Origin: CAVQEK01 sp964596645
GTDB lineage: Bacteria > Bacteroidota > Bacteroidia > Cytophagales > Cyclobacteriaceae
Assembly (NCBI GenBank): GCA_964596645.1
Contig: CAZQVB010000009.1
Location: forward strand, 62,001-126,000
Direction: 5' to 3'
DNA: 64,000 nucleotides
Numbering within the stretch: position 1 is the first letter of the stretch; each line of letters begins with the position of its first letter. A model generated the notes under the pieces. The model made no database searches. It had not been told where the DNA came from and saw only the letters and a list, made by a program, of their open reading frames with translations. Position numbers and translations under genes: made by a program. Below are positions 42,983 to 50,598 of this stretch, in pieces.

Positions 42983-44803
42983 CTATAAAAAATCGCCCCG
43001 CAACGTTCGAAAGCGTTTTCTCGCTTCTGCGGCAAAGTTGCTGCCGGGGTATTTCTTCAGAAAGTCCTGGAATACTTCCATAGCTTTTTCTTTATCGGCC
43101 AGTTGCTCTTCGTATATGCGACCGGTGAGAAAGTAGGCATCGTCGCCTATGATGTCGAAGCCGTGGCCCGTAGTCAGCTCTTGTAACTTTTCCAGCGCGG
43201 CTTGAAACTGCCCCAGTTCCATGTGCAGGTTGGCTTCTGTCCATAATATTTCATCGATCAGCGAATGGTCGGGTATGCTGCTCCTGAGTTCGCTCAGGCT
43301 CTTTTGAGCCTCAGCTTTTTTATTCTGAAAAATAAGTAATTCTATATCGGCAAACTTTTTCAGTGCAGCACTGGTGGTATCGCCATCCAGCATGGTATTG
43401 TCTTTTATGAGTATGCCCAAGGCCATGGCATCGTTAGCTATCTCACGCGTGGTGGCCATTTTTAAAATATCAAGGTGGCTCTTGGCCAGTTCAAAATCGC
43501 CTTTATAATACGAGAGCCGGGCATTTTTCAGCTTGGCCTCATAGCCTATGGGTGTATCCTTGCTGCTTTTTTCTACCTGCGAGTATAGCAGCGTAGATTC
43601 CCATGGCTGTCCTATAAGAAGGTAAATATCTCCAAGGTCTATTTTAGACTGATCGATCACCGACTTGCTGATGCGCGGACTATTGATGATGCTGTTCAGT
43701 ATGTTGGTGGCTTCCTGATAGTCGTGCAGATAGAAGGCGTACAACAGGGCTTTGCTGCGAAGGGCTTCTATGGTGTTGTTGTTTATACCTACCTCATTCA
43801 CCAGCCTGTCGTAGTCGTCTATGAGGTGTTTAATTTCTGCTTCTTCCACAGGATAAGTATTCTTTACCATTTCTTCCCGAGCCTGTATGAGCAGGCGCCG
43901 GGCGATCTGATAATTGGGAGAGCCGGGGTACTGTTCTATCACATAGTTGAATATGCGTATGGCGTGTTTATAATCCTGATTTTCCATTGCGATCTGCCCT
44001 ATTTCCATTACGCGCATGCCGAGCAGCTTTTGCCGCTTATCCAGTGCCCTAGCTTGTACGAATGCAGCATAGAAATTTTTTCGTTGCAGGTTTACCCATA
44101 CCAGTAAGTCGCCATACACGGCGTTATTGGGATTTTGCTGTACTTTCTCGTACATCAAATTTTCCAGTGCTTCCAGATCTTCTTCTTCGCGCAACACAGA
44201 CTGCAGTACATTTTTTATTGATCCGATGTTGTTGGGATTCTCCTGAGCATAGTTGAGGTATTCGTCCACCATATCGCCGGTTCTGTTCAGTACTCTGTAT
44301 ATGTTGGCCATTTGGATGGCATACATGTAGCCATCGCCTGTCTTTTTCCGGCTTCTTTTGTAGGTTTCAATGGCATACTCATAGAGTTGATTACCCACCA
44401 TGTGTTGCGCAGCTACCCGCACCTTCATCGGGTCCACTGCGATTTCATCCATCAATTGCTGAAAATATTGCTGTTCCTTTTGCCCTGCTTTCATTTCGGC
44501 ATACAGCACACCTTTGTCTATGCGGAAATAAATATTGGAAGGAAATGTCTTAATGGTCTTGTCAATATAATCTTCGGCCTCATCGTGCCTTCCGGTATTG
44601 ATGAGCAGCTTGAAATAATCCTGGTGGATTAAAGGCACATTTTGATTTTTCTTGGCCAGCTCACGATAAATAGGAAGCGCCTTGTCGTATTCCCCACTAT
44701 TGAAGTATTCCGATGCCAGCGATATATCCCGGATGTCTTGTGCCTGCACAGCATACGTGCCGATCAATGCGATTGCCAGCAAAACAAAGAGATGTCGGTT
44801 CAT
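42983..44803 (-). CDS. TPR-repeat exported protein
   Basis: 606 residues from the ATG at 44803 (GTG at 44818 is an upstream alternative). Signal peptide MNRHLFVLLAIALIGTYAVQAQ, then a tandem array of TPR-like helix pairs over the whole length (SEYFNSGEYDKALPIYRELAKK, IYRVLNRTGDMVDEYLNYAQENPNNIGS, AYFLTGRIYEEQLADKEKAMEVFQDFLKKYPGSNFAAEARKR). Periplasmic or outer-membrane scaffold, function unknown. Its 5' end directly abuts the candidate replication origin. Confidence 0.85.
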   Translation of the reverse strand: MNRHLFVLLAIALIGTYAVQAQDIRDISLASEYFNSGEYDKALPIYRELAKKNQNVPLIHQDYFKLLINTGRHDEAEDYIDKTIKTFPSNIYFRIDKGVLYAEMKAGQKEQQYFQQLMDEIAVDPMKVRVAAQHMVGNQLYEYAIETYKRSRKKTGDGYMYAIQMANIYRVLNRTGDMVDEYLNYAQENPNNIGSIKNVLQSVLREEEDLEALENLMYEKVQQNPNNAVYGDLLVWVNLQRKNFYAAFVQARALDKRQKLLGMRVMEIGQIAMENQDYKHAIRIFNYVIEQYPGSPNYQIARRLLIQAREEMVKNTYPVEEAEIKHLIDDYDRLVNEVGINNNTIEALRSKALLYAFYLHDYQEATNILNSIINSPRISKSVIDQSKIDLGDIYLLIGQPWESTLLYSQVEKSSKDTPIGYEAKLKNARLSYYKGDFELAKSHLDILKMATTREIANDAMALGILIKDNTMLDGDTTSAALKKFADIELLIFQNKKAEAQKSLSELRSSIPDHSLIDEILWTEANLHMELGQFQAALEKLQELTTGHGFDIIGDDAYFLTGRIYEEQLADKEKAMEVFQDFLKKYPGSNFAAEARKRFRTLRGDFL

Positions 44804-44818
44804 ACAATTATTCTTCAC

Positions 44819-45186
44819 TTATCCACAACGTTATATTTTAAAACTGAACCTGTATATTAATTTATTATTATTAATAGCTCTGTGGATATGTGGAAAAATA
44901 AATGAACGGGTTTTTGTTTATACGGAATGTGCATCACTCGATGCTTTGTTGGAGGTTATCCACATTTAGTGCACATATAAAGGATTGATTTTCAGTAATA
45001 AATATTTTCAAAGTCTTTGGAGTAAAAAAATGTGGATATTTTTTTTTCTAAATGAATGTGGAAAAAGCTGTGTGTGGAGAAGCAGCGGGAGGAGGTTATC
45101 CACAGTTTTTTGCTTGCACGATCGTGTGCCTTTTTATGAGAAAGTTATCGACAGGTTAAAGAAGGGTTATCCATATATTTTCCACA
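44819..45186. other. candidate chromosomal replication origin (oriC)
   Basis: A 370-bp gap with a dense DnaA-box cluster. Perfect TTATCCACA on the plus strand: 44819-44827, 44956-44964 and 45096-45104. One-mismatch boxes: TGTGGATAT (minus) at 44881-44889 and 45031-45039; TTATCGACA 45145-45153; TTATCCATA 45167-45175. Weaker: TGTGGAAAA at 44889-44897 and 45057-45065; TTTTCCACA 45178-45186. An AT-rich unwinding candidate (44831-44876, nearly all A/T) lies between the first two boxes. A palindrome CACGATCGTG is at 45117-45126. mnmG (gidA) and two parS-like sites lie within 5 kb. Confidence 0.82.
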
Positions 45187-45189
45187 GCG

Positions 45190-46938
45190 CTAAAATGACA
45201 GTTTGGGTTGTTGTTGCCAGTTGGCACGGATGGATATGGTTTCGGGATAAAAGTAAATGGGCTCGGGATTTCTGTTTTCAAGAATGTTTCCATAACTCCA
45301 TTGGCCATCGTTGTCGGCATCAATAAGTACCCGGATGGTATAGCTGCCGGGGTCTACGCCTGTGAAGGTAAATTGACTTACACTGTTAGCTGCCTTTACT
45401 ACTTCATTCTGATTGTTCACAAGTTGTATGGTATAGCTTTCATAATCTGTCTCTACCGTACCTATTATTACGCCATAATCTTCGGGTGTGGATAAAGTGT
45501 AGCCGATGGTACGGCTTGCAAGGGTGTCGTTAGTAGCGCTTATGATGGCAGAATTTCCGAGATAAAGATTGAGACCTTTTGCATTGGTCGTGGTGCGTTG
45601 TGAAGATTTATCTCGTTGCTGCTTTTGTGTAAGTGGTTGTTGAGATGCGGCTTGTGTCTGGGCCGCAAGAGAATCTTTTTGAGCTTGTATTGTTCGCTCT
45701 GTCTGTGCATTTACACTGTCAATGTCAGCGAGTTGTGTATGTATGGAGAAATAAAGCGTATCACGGAATAGATTAAGTTGCAATGATGAGTCGGGGACGC
45801 AGCATATCCGTGTGGTGTTGTATTGTAGAAATATGCTGTCTGTATTGATTTGAAGTATAGGCGGCGAGGCAGTGATGTATCCATTAAAAGATGGTTCGAC
45901 AACACTCCCTGATGGCGGAGTAACTGAGAATGTGAATTCCTCACTTCTGTTCGACTCATTAAATTTCACCTGGGCAGTGTCAGTTGTAGAGTAACCGAGT
46001 GAATCAAATGCTTGAATAATGGTGAGAATACTGTCGATTTCGTCAAAGGTGTTGTAAATACGGATAGAGCGGTGGTCCTTTACAAATCCTGTATAAATGA
46101 GCTGATCGGTGTCAGGGGTAGTGATCAGGTAGCGGGTAATGTATTTATTGTAGTTAAAGTCGAAGTGTTGGCCTGAAGGTAGCGCACGCAATAACTCCAG
46201 TGGTCTGGCATCAACATGAAATAAGGGAATATTAAGATCGGCGATGTCAGTGGTTACGTAAAGGGTGTCTTCTATAAAGCCGTAAGCTTCTTCTTTAAAA
46301 TCCAGCTGTAAATTTTTATTGTTATCCATGAAGGCATATAGCCTATAGGCGCCATCTTGTATGTTTTGCAATGAAAACGTGCCGTCTTCTTCGGTTTCTG
46401 TAAAATAGTAAGGTTGCCCGTTGAAAATGGTAGTGGTATCGCCAACGACATACAATCCAACGGTGGCGGATTCGACTGAATCTCGCGAGAATAGCTCAGT
46501 TACTACCCCTTCTACTGAAAGGGAATCCAGTGTGTTGCCTGTAGAAAACACAAATTTATTTTCTCTAGTGGGATTGCTTTCAGTGACGTCTTGTATGGAT
46601 TCGCGAAAGTTGAAAGTATAGGTAGTGGAGTCTTTGAATGGTTCTTCGAAGGTAAGTATAAGTTGATTGCGCTTCACCTGGTAATCATATTCGGTATCAA
46701 TCCTTGGAGTGATGATTAATTCGTTTTGTATTTGATCAAGCTTGATACGTTCATCAAATACAAAAGAAAACTTTTGTCCTGAGAAGTTTCTTGTTTCTTG
46801 TGGAGGATTGGCGATGATAAGCTGCGGCGGAATAGTATCTCGAGGTCCGCCTTGTGGCGACATTACTTGTGCACATTGGTAAAGGGAAGAGGCAAAAAGG
46901 CTAACGATAAATAGAGGAAGTAGTGAAATTCTTTTCAT
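45190..46938 (-). CDS. Ig-like-domain lipoprotein
   Basis: 582 residues. Signal with Cys at residue 22 (LFASSLYQC), then AQVMSPQGGPRDTIPPQLIIANPP, the hallmark start of a Bacteroidota family with an SbsA-type Ig-like domain (about 35-135: GQKFSFVFDERIKLDQIQNELIITP). A regulatory-like segment (TEEDGTFSLQNIQDGAYRLYAFMDNNKNLQLDFKEEAYGF) and a Gln-rich linker (about 435-470) follow. Probably an outer-membrane-associated structural lipoprotein. Its stop codon lies 4 bases from the last DnaA box, and its start overlaps the methyltransferase stop by 4 bases. Confidence 0.85.
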   Translation of the reverse strand: MKRISLLPLFIVSLFASSLYQCAQVMSPQGGPRDTIPPQLIIANPPQETRNFSGQKFSFVFDERIKLDQIQNELIITPRIDTEYDYQVKRNQLILTFEEPFKDSTTYTFNFRESIQDVTESNPTRENKFVFSTGNTLDSLSVEGVVTELFSRDSVESATVGLYVVGDTTTIFNGQPYYFTETEEDGTFSLQNIQDGAYRLYAFMDNNKNLQLDFKEEAYGFIEDTLYVTTDIADLNIPLFHVDARPLELLRALPSGQHFDFNYNKYITRYLITTPDTDQLIYTGFVKDHRSIRIYNTFDEIDSILTIIQAFDSLGYSTTDTAQVKFNESNRSEEFTFSVTPPSGSVVEPSFNGYITASPPILQINTDSIFLQYNTTRICCVPDSSLQLNLFRDTLYFSIHTQLADIDSVNAQTERTIQAQKDSLAAQTQAASQQPLTQKQQRDKSSQRTTTNAKGLNLYLGNSAIISATNDTLASRTIGYTLSTPEDYGVIIGTVETDYESYTIQLVNNQNEVVKAANSVSQFTFTGVDPGSYTIRVLIDADNDGQWSYGNILENRNPEPIYFYPETISIRANWQQQPKLSF

Positions 46939-47813
46939 TTACCAGCGATATATATCAGGCTAGAGTAATTGTGGTCTTGGGTAGCCATTGCATTGGACTT
47001 TCTTGCAATACGAAAAGCTTTTAAGTAATTGTTTTTACCGGAAGCATAGCGCTCACTGAGCATAGATACATAGAACGCATCAAATTTCATCGGTAGTGTT
47101 TTTTTCAATTTCAGTCCGTGTAATTTAAAAAAGTGCTTGATGCTGTCAGGACTGAAGTGGTATAAGTGACGAGGTACGTCGTAGGCAGCCCAGTTCTCGG
47201 CGTAGTGTCGGGCGTCGAAAGAATGGTAATTGGGAAGAGCCATTATTATTCTGCCTTTTTTGTGGAGCAGTTTTTTGGCTTGCACTATGGTTTCATTGAT
47301 GTTTGGAATGTGCTCTAGCACGTGCCACAGTGAAATGATTCCAAAGTCTGATCCGGGAGGGAGATCGAAAATGGAGGATTTTACATTCATTTTCAATCTG
47401 AGGCTGGCGCTTTGATTGGCGTCAGCATTGGGTTCTACACCATTTATTTCCCAATTATTTTTCTGACAGGCCGCCAGGAAATGACCTGTGCCACAGCCTA
47501 CATCAAGTATGGATCGGTGTGGTGCAACCTTTTTGCAAATATTCTCCTTTTGTGCGGTGGTGTAGTGCCGTACTCCTTTATAGAGCCAGCCGATAAGGTC
47601 AACAGCTTTATTTTGATGCGAGATATAAGCCTCAGACTGATAATAACGCGGCAATGATCGGTCATCGGGTCTGGGGTTGGTAAAGAGTATTTGGCATTTT
47701 TTACATGCACTGATGGCAAAACTCTCCTGCGTGACCAAATGATCTCTGCAAATGATGTGGTTATCGAACTCTGCCGACTGACAGATGGGACAATGATCTA
47801 AGCGTTGAAACAT
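46935..47813 (-). CDS. class I SAM-dependent methyltransferase with zinc-ribbon-like N-terminus
   Basis: 292 residues. The N-terminal Cys pairs CPIC and CKKC (residues about 8-11 and 37-40) form a likely zinc ribbon. The Methyltransf_23-like domain has ILDVGCGTGHFLAACQKNNWEINGVEPN (SAM motif I) and ISLWHVLEHIPN. The C-terminal part is hydrophobic-poor, so cytosolic. Substrate unknown; similar proteins act on sugars or lipids. Located 2 bases after mnmG and overlapping the Ig-like lipoprotein. Confidence 0.88.
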   Translation of the reverse strand: MFQRLDHCPICQSAEFDNHIICRDHLVTQESFAISACKKCQILFTNPRPDDRSLPRYYQSEAYISHQNKAVDLIGWLYKGVRHYTTAQKENICKKVAPHRSILDVGCGTGHFLAACQKNNWEINGVEPNADANQSASLRLKMNVKSSIFDLPPGSDFGIISLWHVLEHIPNINETIVQAKKLLHKKGRIIMALPNYHSFDARHYAENWAAYDVPRHLYHFSPDSIKHFFKLHGLKLKKTLPMKFDAFYVSMLSERYASGKNNYLKAFRIARKSNAMATQDHNYSSLIYIAGK

Positions 47814-47815
47814 GC

Positions 47816-49681
47816 TTATTTTCCTAAATAGACCAGTACTACAGAAATGTCAGCCGGAGAAACACCGCTAATGCGAGACGCCTGTCCAATGGTTTTGGGT
47901 CTGATTTTGTTGAGTTTTTCAATAGCTTCGGCAGACAACGCCTTGATGTCGGAGTAGTTGAAGTCCGATTTGATGGTATAATCTTCTAATTGTTCCATTT
48001 TTTCTACCAGGCGTTGTTCCTTATCTATGTAGGTTTGATAAATGGCTTGTATCTCTACCTGGGCCATTTCTTCTCTGCTATAGTTACTCAGCAAACTTTG
48101 CAAATCGTGATCAGCTGCGCTTAAGGCCTTTAGATTAATTTCTGGCCTTTTGAGCAATTGAAATACGGCCATTTTTTCTTTAATCGGTGCTGTACCTATT
48201 GCATCAAGACTCGTGTTAATGATTTCCGGCTGCATCTTGTAAAGGCTAAGTTGGTCATACAGCCTTTTTATATTGTGTTGTTTTTTCAACACATCCGAAT
48301 ATCGATCTTCAGTAGCGAGTCCGATGGTATAGCCGAGGTGAGTGAGACGAAGATCAGCATTATCTTGTCGCAACAAGATTCGATGCTCGGCCCGCGATGT
48401 AAACATCCGGTAAGGTTCATTGGTGCCTTTGTTTATGAGGTCATCCACCAATACGCCTATATATGCTTCAGATCTTTTCAGTATAAATGGCTCCTTGCCG
48501 GCCGTACCGAGATGTGCATTAATTCCAGCTATAAGTCCTTGACAACCAGCCTCTTCGTACCCTGTAGTACCATTGATTTGGCCTGCGAAATAGAGATTTT
48601 TTATAAGTTTGGTTTCTAAGGTTTGTTGCAATTGGGTTGGCGGAAAATAGTCATACTCTATAGCGTAGCCAGGCCGGAACATCTTCGCATTTTCAAAACC
48701 AGGAATTTTGCGTAAAGCTTTAAACTGAATGTCTTCTGGAAGTGATGTAGAAAAGCCATTTACATATACTTCTACCGTATTCCAGCCTTCAGGTTCAACA
48801 AAGATCTGATGCCTGTCGCGGTCAGCAAATCGATTGATTTTATCTTCAATAGAAGGACAGTACCGTGGACCAATACCTTGTATACGTCCGGTAAACATCG
48901 GCGATCGATCAAAGCCGGTTGATAAGATGTCATGTACTTCCTTATTTGTATAGGAAATATGGCAACTTCGTTGATGTTGAAGCGGCTGCGTTGAATCTGA
49001 ATAAGAAAACTTTGCAGGTTCTTCATCTCCAGGTTGCTCTTCCATCGCCGTATAGTCAAGAGTGCGGCCATCAATGCGGGGCGGTGTACCGGTCTTCATG
49101 CGCCCGGCTTCGAAACCCAAGGTTATAAGTTGTTCTGTAATACCTGATGCTGCTTTTTCCCCTGTCCTTCCTCCGCCAAATTTTTTCTCCCCTATATGAA
49201 TTATGCCGTTGAGAAAAGTGCCATTGGTGAGAACTACAGATTTGGCGGGTATTTCAACGTCCATGCTAGTCTTCACACCCAGCACTGTGTTGTTCTTTAC
49301 AACCAAAGCGTTGACCATATCTTGCCAAAGATCGATGTTCGGGTTTTTTTCCAGAGTAAGGCGCCACTCCTCGGAAAATTTCATTCTGTCATTTTGTGTA
49401 CGTGGGCTCCACATAGCCGGTCCTTTGGAAAGATTGAGCATGCGAAATTGTATCATACTCCTATCAGTTACCTGGCCCATCATGCCTCCCAGTGCGTCGA
49501 TTTCGCGTACTATTTGTCCTTTAGCAATACCACCAATAGCGGGATTGCAAGACATTTGACCGATGGTCATCATATTCATAGTAACAAGCAGCACACGCGA
49601 CCCCATTTGTGCAGCACAAAAGGCGGCTTCACAACCAGCATGGCCGGCCCCTACGACTATTACATCATAAACTGGAAACAT
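47816..49681 (-). CDS. mnmG: tRNA uridine-5-carboxymethylaminomethyl synthase MnmG (GidA)
   Basis: 621 residues, full length. FAD motif DVIVVGAGHAGCEAAFCAAQMG near the start, MSCNPAIGGIAKGQIVREIDALGG, GRTGEKAASG and the C-terminal tRNA-binding region ISGVSPADISVVLVYLGK. With MnmE it modifies wobble U34 of tRNAs. In many bacteria gidA lies beside oriC, which agrees with the DnaA-box cluster 2.6 kb to the left and the parS-like sites right upstream of this gene. Confidence 0.97.
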   Translation of the reverse strand: MFPVYDVIVVGAGHAGCEAAFCAAQMGSRVLLVTMNMMTIGQMSCNPAIGGIAKGQIVREIDALGGMMGQVTDRSMIQFRMLNLSKGPAMWSPRTQNDRMKFSEEWRLTLEKNPNIDLWQDMVNALVVKNNTVLGVKTSMDVEIPAKSVVLTNGTFLNGIIHIGEKKFGGGRTGEKAASGITEQLITLGFEAGRMKTGTPPRIDGRTLDYTAMEEQPGDEEPAKFSYSDSTQPLQHQRSCHISYTNKEVHDILSTGFDRSPMFTGRIQGIGPRYCPSIEDKINRFADRDRHQIFVEPEGWNTVEVYVNGFSTSLPEDIQFKALRKIPGFENAKMFRPGYAIEYDYFPPTQLQQTLETKLIKNLYFAGQINGTTGYEEAGCQGLIAGINAHLGTAGKEPFILKRSEAYIGVLVDDLINKGTNEPYRMFTSRAEHRILLRQDNADLRLTHLGYTIGLATEDRYSDVLKKQHNIKRLYDQLSLYKMQPEIINTSLDAIGTAPIKEKMAVFQLLKRPEINLKALSAADHDLQSLLSNYSREEMAQVEIQAIYQTYIDKEQRLVEKMEQLEDYTIKSDFNYSDIKALSAEAIEKLNKIRPKTIGQASRISGVSPADISVVLVYLGK

Positions 49682-49697
49682 ATAGCTCTAAAATTAA

Positions 49698-49713
49698 TGT
49701 TCCACGTGAAACC
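49698..49713. promoter_or_regulatory. parS-like ParB binding site 1
   Basis: TGTTCCACGTGAAACC; 15 of 16 positions agree with the degenerate parS consensus TGTTNCACGTGAAACA, including the central CACGTG. Lies between mnmG and ybeY. Confidence 0.75.
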
Positions 49714-49734
49714 CTATGACATTTAACATTCCGA

Positions 49735-49750
49735 AGTTTCACGTGGAACA
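49735..49750. promoter_or_regulatory. parS-like ParB binding site 2 (inverted)
   Basis: AGTTTCACGTGGAACA, which reads TGTTCCACGTGAAACT on the other strand. It has the same core as site 1 in opposite orientation, the pair forming a 15-bp inverted repeat with a 23-base spacer. Confidence 0.75.
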
Positions 49751-49753
49751 CAT

Positions 49754-50200
49754 TTATGAAAGATGCGACAGCAAAGCTAAATAATGATCCTCTAAAGTCC
49801 TCATGTGGATTTTTTCGCTATCAGTTTTGTCTGAAAAACCCAAGAGATGCAACATGCCATGCGCCATAACCCTATTGAGTTCATTAATAAATGCAGTGTT
49901 AAAATCATTGGCGTTCTCTTCGACCCTATCAATGCTAATAAATATATCGCCTTCTATGTCATCATCGGGTTGGTTATATTGAAAGGTAATGACATCTGTG
50001 AGGGTATCATGTTGCAGATAACTCTCGTTGAGCTGAAGAAGGTGTTCATCTGAGACAAAAATATAGTTCAGGTTGCGAATGCCTTTCTGATTAGCAATGG
50101 CGATATCAGCAAGCCATCGAGCAGTGACTTCTTCATTGGGGAGAACAAATTCTACATCTTCAGAAAAGAAACTAATAGATGGCGCCAGCCTAGTTGACAT
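49754..50200 (-). CDS. ybeY: endoribonuclease YbeY
   Basis: 148 residues, cytosolic rRNA maturation and ribosome quality-control RNase. Family core LTDVITFQYNQPDDDIEGDIFISIDRV and the zinc motif VMAHGMLHLLGFSDK. His114 and His118 are present; the position of the usual third His (HGxLHLxGxDH) is occupied by Asp124, which as I recall is common in Bacteroidota. Overlaps the ATPase gene upstream by 11 bases and lies 3 bases from the parS pair. Confidence 0.92.
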   Translation of the reverse strand: MSTRLAPSISFFSEDVEFVLPNEEVTARWLADIAIANQKGIRNLNYIFVSDEHLLQLNESYLQHDTLTDVITFQYNQPDDDIEGDIFISIDRVEENANDFNTAFINELNRVMAHGMLHLLGFSDKTDSEKIHMRTLEDHYLALLSHLS

Positions 50201-50591
50201 AGAAACTTAATTCTACCACTTTGCCAAAATCACTAAAGCTTACCTCGTCGGAAAGATGTTTCATAAGAAAAATGCCTCTTCCGCTGGGTTTATCAATATT
50301 TTCTGGCGCTGTAGGGTCAGGAAGATTGTGGAAATCAAAGCCAGGTCCCTGATCTTCTACGCGAAACCTTAAAATGTTGTCGTGGAGTGAAAGCGCTATA
50401 GATACGTTCTTTTTACGATCATTTTTATTGCCGTGCATGATGGCATTATTGACAGACTCAGTCACGGCTATCATGATGTTGCCGTATATATCGTCGTCTA
50501 AATGAAACCTTTCTTTAGCATTGTCAATAAAACTTTCAATGATGCGTATATTTTCTCCAATAGAGGGTATTTGAATTTTGATAGTATCCAT
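50190..50591 (-). CDS. RsbW-like HATPase serine kinase
   Basis: 133 residues. A GHKL ATPase domain with VTESVNNAIMHGNKND (N-box), VEDQGPGFDFHNLPDPTAPEN (G1) and GRGIFLMKHLSDEV (G2). Proteins of this size are anti-sigma/anti-anti-sigma-type kinases. No SpoIIAA-like antagonist or sigma factor is beside it, so partners are unknown. Overlaps ybeY and sits 7 bases after the DUF4175 gene. Confidence 0.85.
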   Translation of the reverse strand: MDTIKIQIPSIGENIRIIESFIDNAKERFHLDDDIYGNIMIAVTESVNNAIMHGNKNDRKKNVSIALSLHDNILRFRVEDQGPGFDFHNLPDPTAPENIDKPSGRGIFLMKHLSDEVSFSDFGKVVELSFYVN

Positions 50592-50598
50592 ACAATCT

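Noticed and set aside
44889..45081. Minus-strand TGTGGAGAA and TGTGGAAAA as full DnaA boxes
   Set aside because: Two or more mismatches from TTATCCACA; TGTGGAAAA copies are kept only as weak members of the cluster, and TGTGGAGAA at 45073 is left out of the count.
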